Positions 22,741-32,390 of a stretch of DNA of 64,000 nucleotides are shown piece by piece (the first letter of the stretch is position 1; every line of letters starts with the position of its first letter). Below the pieces are notes generated by a model that had not been told where the DNA came from, did not search any database, and saw nothing but the letters and a program-made list of their open reading frames with translations. The translations under genes and the position numbers were made by a program. Origin of the DNA: Manis javanica (lineage: Eukaryota > Chordata > Mammalia > Pholidota > Manidae); assembly GCF_040802235.1 (NCBI RefSeq), contig NC_133158.1:153710401-153774400 (forward strand). Direction: 5' to 3'.

Positions 22741-23664
22741 CTAGAGCAGTCCCTGTAGGATGCCCTGTAGAGGTGGTTTGTGGGAAGCAAATTCCCTCAG
22801 CTTTTGCTTGTCTGGGAATTGTTTGATCCCACCATCATATTTAAATGATAGTCGTGCTGGATACAGTATCCTTGGTTCAAGGCCCTTCTGTTTCATTGCA
22901 TTAAGTATATCATGCCATTCTCTTCTGGCCTGTAGGGTTTCTGTTGAGAAGTCTGATGTTAGCCTGATTGGTTTTCCTTTATAGGTGACCTTTTTCTCTC
23001 TAGCTGCCTTTAAAACTCTTTCCTTGTCCTTGATCCTTGCCATTTTAATTATTATGTGTCTTGGTGTTGTCCTCCTTGGATCCTTTCTGTTGGGGGTTCT
23101 GTATAATTCCATGGTCTGTTCGATTATTTCCTCCCCCAGTTTGGGGAAGTTTTCAGCAATTATTTCTTCAAAGACACTTTCTATCCCTTTTCCTCTTTCT
23201 TCCTCTTCTGGTATCCCTATAATACGAATGTTTTTCCTTTTGTATTGGTCACATATTTCTCTTAGTGTTGTTTCATTCCTGGAGATCCTTTTATCTCTCT
23301 CTATGTCAGCTTCTATACGTTCCTGTTCTCTGGCTTCTATTCCTTCAATGGCCTCTTGCATCTTATCCATTCTGCTTATAAATCCTTCCAGGGATTGTTT
23401 CACTTCTGTGATCTCTTTCCTGACATCTGTGATCTCCTTCCGGACTTCATCCCACTGCTCTTGCATTTTTCTCTGCATCTCATCCCACTGCTCTTGCATT
23501 TTTCTCTGCATCTCATCCCATTGCTCTTGCATTTTTTTCTGCATCTCTGTCAGCATGTTCATGATTTTTATTTTGAATTCTTTTTCAGGAGGACTAGTTA
23601 GGTCTGTCTCCTTCTCAGGTGTTGTCTCTGTGATCTTTGTCTGCCTGTAGTTTTGCCTTTTCAT
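22741..23664 (-). CDS. LINE-1 ORF1 protein, RNA-binding nucleic-acid chaperone (307 aa)
   Basis: Starts at an ATG (23664) with MKRQNYRQTKITE. A Glu/Lys/Gln-rich coiled coil covers about residues 30-130 and contains three near-perfect 11-residue units (MQEQWDEMQRK). The RRM-like domain starts at KNIRIIGIPEEEE (about 145) and the C-terminal domain runs through RRTTPRHIIIKMARIKDKE to the end (PDKQKLREFASHKPP). The protein is somewhat shorter than human ORF1p (338 aa). It trimerises via the coiled coil and coats L1 RNA. ORF2 begins after an unusually long spacer of 195 nt. No internal stop or frameshift is present. Confidence 0.95.
   Translation of the reverse strand: MKRQNYRQTKITETTPEKETDLTSPPEKEFKIKIMNMLTEMQKKMQEQWDEMQRKMQEQWDEMQRKMQEQWDEVRKEITDVRKEITEVKQSLEGFISRMDKMQEAIEGIEAREQERIEADIERDKRISRNETTLREICDQYKRKNIRIIGIPEEEERGKGIESVFEEIIAENFPKLGEEIIEQTMELYRTPNRKDPRRTTPRHIIIKMARIKDKERVLKAAREKKVTYKGKPIRLTSDFSTETLQARREWHDILNAMKQKGLEPRILYPARLSFKYDGGIKQFPDKQKLREFASHKPPLQGILQGLL
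23451..23560 (-). repeat. 33-bp tandem repeat, three copies, in the ORF1 coiled coil
   Basis: The 33-bp unit around 'tgctcttgcatttttctctg' occurs three times with only a few substitutions. Because 33 is divisible by three, each unit adds 11 residues in frame. Copy-number change here would lengthen or shorten the coiled coil. Confidence 0.85.
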
Positions 23665-24030
23665 GGTGATAGAGATAGTCTGCAGAGCTGGTACAAGTGA
23701 CCGCTGGAAGAGCTTCCCTTCTTGTTGGTTTGTAGCCTTTTCCTGGGAGAATAGCGACCTCTAGTGGCTTGTGCTGGGCAGCTGTGCGCAGACAGGGCTT
23801 CTGCTTCCTGCCCAGTTGCTTTGGGGTTTATCTCCACTGTTGCTGTGGGCTTGGCCTGGCTGGGGCTGTTCCTCCAAAATGGTGGAGCCCCGTTAGAGGG
23901 GGAGCAGCCAGGAGACTATTTATCTCCGTAAGGGGCCTCTGTGCTCCCTGCTGCCCAGGGGGTTAGAGTGCCCAGAGATCCCCAGATTCCCTGCTTCTGG
24001 TCTAAGTGACCTGTCCTGCCCCTTTAAGAT

Positions 24031-25010
24031 TTCCAAAAAGCACTCTCCAAACCAAAACAACAACAGCAACAATGAGAGAGGGAACAGAAAGGAAAAAAAA
24101 AAAAGAAAAAACACGCGATTTTTTTTTTTTCCTCAGGTGCCGGTCCCAGGCACCCGCGCACTGGTCCTGCTGCCCTGTCTCCCTAGCTTTCAAGGCTTCC
24201 AAAAAGCACCCACCCACCGGTCCCGCAGGGAAGGAACGCTCAATATTCTTTGTCCTCAGGCACTGGTCCCACGCACCCGCTCACCAGTCCTGCCGCCCTG
24301 CCTCCCTAGCACCGGGGTCCCTGTCCCTTCAAGGCTTCCAAAAAGCACTTGGCAAAAAGAGAGAAAAAAAAGGGGAAAAACGCGCGATTTCTTCCGTCCT
24401 CAGGTGCTGGTCTCAGGCACCCACCCACCGGTCCCACAGGGAAAAATGCGGGATATTCTTTGTCCTCAGGTGCCGGTCCCAGGCACCCGCTCACCAGTCC
24501 CGCCGCCCTGCCTCCCTAGCACCGGGGTCCCTGTCCCTTTTAGGCTTCCAAAAAGCACTCGCAGAAAAGAGAAAAAAAAAAGGGGGAAAAACGCGCGATT
24601 TCCTCTGTCCTCAAGTGCCGGTCTCAGGCACCCGCCCACCGGTCCCGCAGGGAAAAACGGGGGATATTCTTTGTCCTCAGGCGCCGGTCCCAGCCACCCG
24701 CTCACCAGTCCCGCCACCGTGCCTCCCTAGCACTGGGGTCCCCGTCCCTTCAAGGCTTCCAAAAAGCGCTTGCCAAAAAGAGAAAAAAAAAAAAAGGGGA
24801 AAAACGCGTGACCTCCTCCGTCCTCAGGCACCGGTCTCAGGCACCCGCCCCCAGGTCTCGCAGGGAGAAACGCGGGATATTCTTTGTCCTCCGGCGCTGT
24901 TCCCAGGCACCTCCTCACCGGTCCCGCCACCCTGCCTCCCCAGCAACGGGGGCCCGTCCCTCTAAGGCTTCCAAAAAGCGCTCGCCAAAAAAAAAACTGC
25001 TCCGGTTTCT
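24031..25010 (-). repeat. Tandem monomers (~211 bp) in the L1 5' UTR
   Basis: The anchor ttccaaaaagc recurs at 24031, 24197, 24336, 24546, 24757 and 24969. The last three intervals are 210, 211 and 212 bp; the first two (166 and 139 bp) are shortened units. Each full unit itself has two related halves with cctcaggtgccggtc-type sequence. The architecture parallels the monomeric promoters of mouse L1, but I see no sequence relation. Confidence 0.9.
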
Positions 25011-25225
25011 CTCCACCCGCCGGGAGCCGGGGGGAGGGGCGCTCGGGTCCCGCCGGGCTGGGGCTTGTATCTTACCCCCTTCACAAGGCGCTGGGTTCTT
25101 GCAGGTGTGGATGTGGTCTGGATGTTGTCCTGTGTCCTGTGGTTTCTATTTTAGGAAGATTTTTCTTTGTTATATTTTCATAGCTCTATGTGTTTTTGGG
25201 AGGAGATTTCCACTGCTCTACTCAC

Positions 25226-25243
25226 GCCGCCATCTTGGCTCCC
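25226..25243 (-). promoter_or_regulatory. YY1-type motif at the L1 5' end
   Basis: GGAGCCAAGATGGCGGC at the start of the element matches the conserved CAAGATGG (YY1) site at the 5' end of mammalian L1s, which directs accurate start-site choice. Its presence supports a complete 5' end. Confidence 0.8.
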
Positions 25244-25247
25244 GCCT

Positions 25248-25786
25248 CTATATGACATTTTTATACAGAGATTTAGTAACTTTGTAGCAAAAAACTAATT
25301 AAAGACCTGTAAGAGGGAAATCTTTTTATTAATGAAACCCTAACAAATTTACCCTCAGTGATTTTGTTTACTCAAGAAGAATTTGAAATGCCCCACTTGA
25401 AAAACAACTGTGAAAAGCAGTGAAAAAGAAACCATTTTGTTTAAATGTAATTATTAGGTAAGTGTGATAGAACCACCTGATGAGGAGAACTTCTAACAAG
25501 TAGAGCTAATTTTAGGGAGGCTCAAAGGGCTGAGCCTCATTTTTCCAGTGAGATAGAACTATACATAGATAAATCTAGGGCCACTTTGAACATCATAAAA
25601 GAGCCACAGAAGAGGGACCTTTATGGAAGAGGTAGGAGGCAAGACCATACATTTTGGTATTGGTGGGTTACTTTTCTTTTAGAGATAATTTAAAATTCCC
25701 TTATAAGGTACAATTGAACCATGGGTTAGTTTTATTCTATTTCATGGGCTATTTCTTTATTAGCAAAAGAATGCTAAGATAGCCTT
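25248..25786. other. Intergenic, no gene seen
   Basis: AT-rich host flank of the composite element; nothing assignable. Confidence 0.5.
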
Positions 25787-25868
25787 CTTTTTTTTTATTA
25801 AGGTATCATTGATATACAGTCTTATGCTCAGGTTTCACATGAGCAATGTTGTGGTTATTACATTCACC
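25787..25868 (-). mobile_element. Very short L1 3' end (truncated)
   Basis: A T-run followed by attaaggtatcattgatata and cattcacccatatt is the reverse complement of an L1 3' terminus with tail. Only about 80 bp is present, so it is extremely 5'-truncated. A short tandem (taagattgcattct, 18-bp period) follows at 25877-25912. Confidence 0.75.
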
Positions 25869-27125
25869 CATATTTAAGATTGCATTCTCTAATAAGATTG
25901 CATTCTTGTGCACTGATAGTGACTATTGGCCAGACCACATTCTTTGCTCCTTCCTTTAATTTTCCCAGTTCCAGGTCTGTGTGTATGAAGGTTACATTTG
26001 TTCTTACCATGGTAAACTCCAAAGCAGGGTCACCATATCTGAGAGCTTTAGCAAAGATAGATATATAGGCCATTGCTTTTCCTCTGGAGCATGTAAAGTT
26101 CATCTATTTTCCTCGTGGAACATGGGAGAAGAAACACCTAGATGTTTTGTACCATAGGCCCCAGTGTAAATGTGAATGATCTTGAATAAATTTCCAAACA
26201 AAAAGGAAAAGGAAGTTTGCTTATGTTATCCAATATTTTTGAAACATTATTATTTAATGGAATTTAGTGTTTTAAGTATAGTTATAGAGCATTAACACTA
26301 AAAAGAGGAAGGGTAGCATGCCAAGGCCATTGTGAAATTGTTTAAAACACACGTTCCAGTGCTGTATTTTTATTAAATGTCATTCTAAAACTCTTAAATT
26401 ACTTTATAACTTAATTATGAAGCTTACTTGTTATGAGTAGAAAAATACTACCCAAGCTTTTATAGCTCCTCTTATTAATGAAATTTACTTCTAATCAAAA
26501 ATCAAAATCATTTTGAAGATGAACATTTATCATCCTTTGATGATATTTTTAAAAACGTCAAATACAGTAGAATATCAAGTTAGAAAACATTAAACAAAGT
26601 TGATTCATATCTGAAGGAAAACTACATGTATGTAATTACAGGAAAACAATTTTGGAGAAAATACATCAGAATTTATATATATAGTGGCTATCTTAGGGTA
26701 GCGGCAATCTCATATGGATGAGATTATAGGCTTTTTTTCCATGTCTTTAAAAATATTTTCTGAATTTTCTACAATGATCACACATAATTTTTATTTGAAT
26801 GTATTACTTTTTTATAAAAAAGAGTACCCCCACACACCACCTACCCAAAAGTAACTTTGTAAAAGTAAACAACACATGAGACTATAATTGTAGTCCTGTG
26901 ATAGATGACTCTTCATAATTGTTATCCAAAGATAAATTGCCCCCAAGGTTAGTATGCATTTAAATACCATCTCAAGATAGTACTAGGAATGATGAGTGCT
27001 TTTTCACTTGAATCAAATTAATGCAAAGACACTTTAAAGAGTTAATTTATGAAATTAAAAAAAGGAATTAGGAGGAGATAAAGGACAGAAAAATAATTAA
27101 AATAAGAGAAGTAAAGTTGAAAGAA
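25869..27125. other. Intergenic, with an old repeat relic near 26630-26830
   Basis: No gene is supported. A 79-codon frame on the minus strand (26103-25864) begins with ATG but shows no recognisable domain. The 26630-26830 part ('gtggctatcttagggtagc', 'tttctacaatgatcacaca') resembles the tail of an old interspersed repeat that recurs near 60360-60540. Confidence 0.4.
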
Positions 27126-27129
27126 AATG

Positions 27130-27330
27130 GGGTGTGAGGAAACCTTTGTTCTGTTACAGGCTCTGCAGCATTCTAACCATATGTCCTTGAATAGGTCATT
27201 ACCTTCCTGGGGTCTCGTATTCTTTATCTGTAAAATAAGAAGGTTGTCTAAGAAGACGACTGTTTTTGTTCTAAGATTTTATGAATCTAGACTCCTTAAG
27301 GACAAGTTTGGAGTCTTGATTTTGCATGCA
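27130..27330 (+). repeat. MIR SINE
   Basis: Forward-oriented MIR: ttctgttacaggctctgcag, 'catatgtccttgaataggtc', 'tctttatctgtaaaataaga'. These match the tRNA-like part and core of the family; it is diverged. Confidence 0.7.
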
Positions 27331-27399
27331 ACAACCAACATATAAATGGATCTACAAAGTGTTTTTGCTTCAGCTATGGTAACTCTCAAATTTGCTAGT

Positions 27400-27800
27400 T
27401 ATTGCCTGATACCCCAAGCTACCCTTCTGCTTCAGGACATTTTTCACTTACTGTACCTTCTGCTTATTCCCTGAGATATTTGCATGCCTAATTCCTTCGC
27501 TCACTTCAAGTCTTTTGTTCAAATGTCACCTTTTCAGTGAGTCTTACTCTGACTACATTATTTAAAACTGCAAACCTTTCCCACTCCCATCCCTCTTTTC
27601 TGCTCTGTTTTTCTCTGTAGCATTTATTATCTTCTAATATATTATGTTATTTGTTTATTTTGTTGTCTGTCTTGGTACACTAAGACGGATTGCTCCAAGG
27701 AGGGCAAGGGCTTTCATCTGACTTGTTTATTCTTCTATTCTCAAGGTCTATACTAGAACCTGGCCATATTAGAGTCTCAATAAATATTGTATAAATGAAT
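27400..27800 (+). repeat. LINE-2 3' end
   Basis: Ordered L2 landmarks: 'gtcttttgttcaaatgtcac', gtagcatttattatcttcta, 'gagggcaagggctttcatct' and the terminal 'ctcaataaatattgtataaa'. Forward orientation. Confidence 0.8.
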
Positions 27801-29340
27801 TTTCCACTTTTATAACATCCTACAACAGTTTCATTCAATATTATGGAAGAAAACCAGTAAATGTGCCTAAAAACATGGAACATTGGTACAGTGGAAAAAT
27901 CCCTTCAAAAACAGGTACTTTTATAAACATGTATCTCTAAGTGGAAACAAAACATTTAAATTATTAGGCAAACATTTTTAAACTTTTTAATTGAAGCAGT
28001 TCTGTAGAAATCTCAGAAAATATGCAGGTATACAAAAGCATATGCAGAAGTCCTTGAAAATACATCAACTGTAGTATTCTGTAGAAAACATTAGACTGAA
28101 GTTTTGCTAAAAAATACGCATTGCTTTGACAATAAGTACTTTTAATCATATTTAAGACACATTGAAATATTTTTAGTGATTGGTACTGTAGTCTAGTTTA
28201 AATAACACTTCTTTTACATAAGAATATTTAATAAATACAACTGTAGGAGTAAAAAGTTCTTATCATTTAGTTTATTAAATGTAGGTCTAGAAATATGTTA
28301 CCATAGTAGCAAACTACTGGGAAAAAAAGGCTCTTTTAAATTCACAGGGTCTAAATGCTATGGATTAATGAATACCTAGGCTAAAAAACATGTTTTTAAT
28401 AGAGTCCTTGGGCTTTGTTTTCTTCATCTGTTTGGTTTGACTGCTCTCATTTACATATTTGTTCTCATTAGGGTTTGAATTTCAGATCTGGCCTCACACT
28501 GCAATGGGAACAAATGTCTTGCCATGTGATACTAACTTTCCATTACATACTGAAACATTTGCAATCCCAGAGGCAAGGAATTTATGGTTGGTACATGAGA
28601 GATTGGAGCCGTCACATAAAAGAAGCAAAATTTGAAAATATATTTTCTTTATGCCAATACAGATGCAAGATAATGAGAACTCAGAATAATCAGCTAATGA
28701 CCAAAAATGAATCATTGTTAAAACAGTTTTTTGGCATAAAATAGTGAATGTTTCTAGTTGGTTGATAATTTTCATAGCAACCATGGTATTTGGCATGTCC
28801 TAAACACCTTTCATTAAAGTCTTCAGACCCCTTTGAAGCAGCTCATTACCCTCTGAAACAGTTCTGAGAATAAGGTTAGAATAATACACAAGTTTTGCTG
28901 ATATCTTGTAGCTGTGTAGAGAGCATCATGCAGAAAGTACTTAGAATGCAATACAAGATCTCTTAATAATTCTCCAGCCAAGTAGGAAAATGAGTAGATG
29001 CAGCAAGAGAGATTCAGAAGTGCTTGAGTCAATCCCCACGTTAGAGTTTGCTCAGAATTCCAAGCTTAGCTTTATTCTTAAAAAAAAAAAAAAGAAGAAT
29101 CATGATGGCTATTTCAATAGCAGGGTCACTATTAATATCCATACAAATAGCACGGCACTGTATTTTCAAAGATTTCTGTTTATTTCCCAACTTTTCCTTA
29201 TTCCTCACTAGGCTCTGTGAGAGTTTTTGGTGGTATTATTTTCGTTTGGGTGAGAAAGTCAAGGGAAAATAGTATTAAGAATAGCAGTCAATAACTGCAA
29301 GAAGTCATCACAGATCTGATCATACCTCTGGTCATAACTT
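27801..29340. other. Intergenic, no gene seen
   Basis: AT-rich sequence with short chance frames only; an A-run lies at 29080-29092. Confidence 0.5.
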
Positions 29341-29344
29341 GCAT

Positions 29345-29465
29345 TCATATATCACTTTATGGTAGTCAAACTCTTGCTATGTGTTATATCATTTGATCTT
29401 TATAACTCTCTATCTGTGTGACCTTGGGCAAGGCACTCAGTCCATGGCTGTGGTTCTCATTTGGA
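29345..29465 (+). repeat. MIR fragment
   Basis: 'ctgtgtgaccttgggcaagg' is the diagnostic MIR core phrase, followed by the region before the 'tcat' turn. Short and diverged. Confidence 0.55.
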
Positions 29466-30420
29466 AGCTACATTTAATAGATGCCCTCTACTAAGTCTTT
29501 AGGAATGCTTCAGAATTAATAACAGAGTAGTCCAACACATTATGAATTCTTTAAAAGAATGTGTTATTGAAAATGTAAGGTTTTATTATTCATCTAACTT
29601 GGTAAACTGAAATTTAGACCAAATGTGTTGGCCCTAAGAATTTATTCATATTGTTCACAAGAAACACATAGAACCATGGATTAAAAGATGCATATTTTAT
29701 AGTTGAGACAGAAAAAGCATGAGATTTTATCAAAAAGGGAAAAATGTTGCCTCTTAAGTGGATAACAGTATTTTCTAAAAAATATAAAGTTATTCGTTCT
29801 GAACCATGAGCTCACTGATTTTAATTAAATGCATCAAACTGAATATTTCATCAGTTTCTGATCAACATTGAACTACATATGACAACTGATGATAAACCAA
29901 TTTGCTTGAAAAAATACCCAATTTGAGGGTAATTAATCCCATAATCATTATGAATTACATAAACTGAAAGGAGAAATAGGTAATATTCTTAATAAAAATA
30001 TATTTTCTAAATATGTATAATCAGAATAATATTTCATAGGCAATAGTTAAGGTGGTCAGCTGCTACAGTCTTGTCATATAACTTGCGTATTAGAATAAAA
30101 CTTCCTTAAGAACTTTCGCTATTTGAAAGTTGTCTCAGTTTGAATGAAATGTATTCTCTAGCTTCTAAATTATCGATTGTTCTTTTTAAAAAATGTTATT
30201 TGCGAAATCTATACAAGCAAAAGATTATTTGTATGTACTAAGCATTGCTAATATCAGAAAAGGATCATCTTTAATTATTTCATTAAAATGTATTTTCATT
30301 GGAAATTCAAATATATATATAAAAGTAGAGAGAATTGTATAACAAATGACAATACTTGAATATTCAAGTGGGTTCCTAGAAAATGGAGAAAAAGTGAGCA
30401 GCAGAGAGAGACAGAAAAGA
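29466..30420. other. Intergenic, no gene seen
   Basis: Nothing assignable. Confidence 0.5.
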
Positions 30421-30424
30421 ATGA

Positions 30425-30600
30425 GTTTTAGCATGTGCCAGGCGTTGTGGTAGATGCTTAGGTATGTCTTCATTTAATCTCTACAACAATTTATGGGATA
30501 AGCACTAATCATAACCAGTTTAGAGATAATGAAATTGAGCCTCAGAGAGACTGAGGATTTCCTGAAGAGTTCAGAATTAGTCACATTTGAGCTGGATATG
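30425..30600 (-). repeat. MIR SINE
   Basis: Reverse MIR: 'gcatgtgccaggcgttgtgg', 'tcatttaatctctacaacaa', 'gagataatgaaattgagcct'. Confidence 0.8.
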
Positions 30601-31190
30601 AGCGCTCGCCAAGTCCATGTTCTCTTCATTATTCCATTATATAATATATGAACCACCAGATTAGATGGTCCCAAACTTGTGAAGAGGAACTACTTTCTGG
30701 ATTTTTGTTTTGTTTTGCGATCTCATGATGGTGAAAGAGGGGCCCGTAGAAAGAGGTTAAAGCATTATGGATGGATTTGAGAAGGGCTGCTGCTAAGGAG
30801 ATATGTGAGTGGGGAAGGAAGTGGGCAAGAGGTCGCTGCTCACCCTGTGAAAGAAGCAAGGAACCAGTGCAGGCTTTGGGCGCAGCAGTTTCTTACACTG
30901 GTGTGTTGGGAACTGCTGCTGGTTGGATGAGGCTCTCTGGAGGACTTTCTGGTCACTTATATTAAGAAACAGAGCCTTTATAATATGAGATAAACAGTTT
31001 TATTTTTCTATTCTTAAAAAAAAAATTGGAGGTGTTGGTCTGTCATTCTATTTCAATTAAAATGAAGATGCATCTTTAGCTGGAATGCATGTGTAACTGT
31101 CTTGGAATTAGATTCTCCAGGGTCAGACTATCTCCATACCGCAGACAAGCAAATTCCCTGGATACCAGGCAATGTTTTCAGCAGGCTTCT
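30601..31190. other. Intergenic, no gene seen
   Basis: Contains an A-run at 31016-31025. No gene or clear repeat. Confidence 0.5.
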
Positions 31191-31194
31191 GCTG

Positions 31195-31345
31195 CTTCCT
31201 GTCCCAGAGAAGAGGAGACTAGGACCTAGTCCCAGCTCTGCAACTGGCAAATCATTTCATCTTTCTGGGCCTCTGTTTTTCCGCCTCTGAAAAATAAGGG
31301 GGATGAACCAGACAATTCCTAGAGCTCCTTACAACCCTTTCTGCT
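31195..31345 (+). repeat. MIR SINE
   Basis: Forward MIR: 'cccagctctgcaactggcaa', 'ctttctgggcctctgttttt', then aaaataagggggatgaacca. Confidence 0.75.
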
Positions 31346-32115
31346 CTGTGGTTCCATTACAGAAATCACAGCTTATCCCTTAGGCCCTCTGGGGGAATAA
31401 AACCAAACAATTACTTTCATGGTGAAACTCTATGTCTGCTATACAAATTTTAGTGTCCAAAGATTTAAAGTCCTGTAGACTTCCTGGGAAGTAGGTCAGT
31501 TAATATTTCCATATACTTATTGAATGTATTTTAGTATTGTTAGAAAAGTTTTCTGTAGGATGAAACTTCTGTTGCCTGGGAGCTAATTCAAATTTTTCTT
31601 TTTCTTTCTTTGTTTTATGTTTCAGTTGGAAATTTAAAGTGATTGACTTGTTTTGGGTATCCTATTAGGTGCTTTTTAAATCTCAAATTTGTCAGACACT
31701 CCAAAAACCACACCTTGACCTCAGAGATTATTTTAGGGACAATTACTTGATATATGAAATGGGATAGATGAGAATTTAAGTGTTACAGTATTTCAGTTAT
31801 TCAAACATATGCACCTTAATGATGAAGACATGCTAAATGGAAATATTTTACTATAGTATGAAATTATGCTTTTCTACTTCATAAGGTTCATTTGTTCACA
31901 AATGGGTGGACAATCTTGGTAATAAAATGAAGACTTCTAATTATATGAAAATATAGATTCACTGTATTTTGGAATTGTCGCTTGCTCAGCACAGATGTTA
32001 AGTTCCTGCTAACTTGACAAGCACTGCCTACCTGAGGTTATGCAGGTCAGAGATTCTCGCTGCCCCTGGAAAATCAAAGCTAGTAGAAGATGCTTGTATT
32101 TCATCTGGAAGAAAG
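31346..32115. other. Intergenic, no gene seen
   Basis: Nothing assignable. Confidence 0.5.
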
Positions 32116-32119
32116 AGCT

Positions 32120-32230
32120 TATTAAGTGTCTTATTACATTACCTCATCGGAACTGATGAGGTGGTATTATTTTCTTTATTTTACTCATGAGGAAACTGAG
32201 TCTCATAGAGATTAAGTTATTGTAATGATC
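32120..32230 (-). repeat. MIR fragment
   Basis: Reverse MIR core with 'ctcatgaggaaactgagtct' followed by catagagattaagttatt. Confidence 0.7.
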
Positions 32231-32264
32231 AACTTGTTTTTACTTGCCTAGTATCTGTTGGCCT

Positions 32265-32390
32265 ATTTAACAAGGGCTGGAGCCATGTCTGTCCTTTTCA
32301 CTCTGTAACCTCAGTGCCTAGCACAGTGCCTGGAACATAATAGATGCTAAATATATATTTGGTGGATTAATGAATATTGGATTATATTCA
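32265..32390 (+). repeat. LINE-2 3' end fragment
   Basis: 'cagtgcctagcacagtgcct' then ggaacataatagatgctaaa and 'ttggtggattaatgaa' match the extreme 3' end of L2. Confidence 0.75.

Larger units (their letters stand above)
16539..25247 (-). mobile_element. 8.7-kb composite L1-ERV element, full-length L1 with retroviral 3' extension
   Basis: On the minus strand the order is: L1 5' UTR with tandem monomers (25247-23665), ORF1 (23664-22741), ORF2 (22545-18730) and L1 3' UTR (18729-18390). An A-rich stretch follows (18389-18362), then ~146 bp of unassigned sequence, another A-run (18214-18196), and ERV sequence with an env TM fragment. The unit ends with polypurine tract, LTR U3-R, AATAAA and poly(A) (16554-16539). 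I found no target-site duplication between L1 and ERV parts, nor between the outer ends (right flank 'tatatgacatttttatac', left flank 'ctctaaacaagtggtaa'). The diverged short copy at 15491-16021 shows that the L1-ERV join is not unique to this locus. Alternative: an L1 insertion next to an older processed ERV insertion. Confidence 0.75.
23665..25247 (-). promoter_or_regulatory. L1 5' UTR / internal promoter
   Basis: GC-rich, CpG-containing leader of about 1.6 kb upstream of ORF1. It starts GGCGGGAGCCAAGATGGCGG at the 5' end and includes a tandem monomer array (24031-25010) with CpG clusters such as acgcgcgat. A full-length 5' end of this kind is what makes an L1 copy transcriptionally competent. 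Confidence 0.85.

Noticed and set aside
24006-24965. 319-codon plus-strand frame across the L1 5' UTR monomers
   Set aside because: The repeated protein simply reflects the tandem monomers read antisense; no start context or known domain.
25864-26103. 79-codon ATG-started minus-strand frame
   Set aside because: No domain, no neighbour support; length is within chance expectation.
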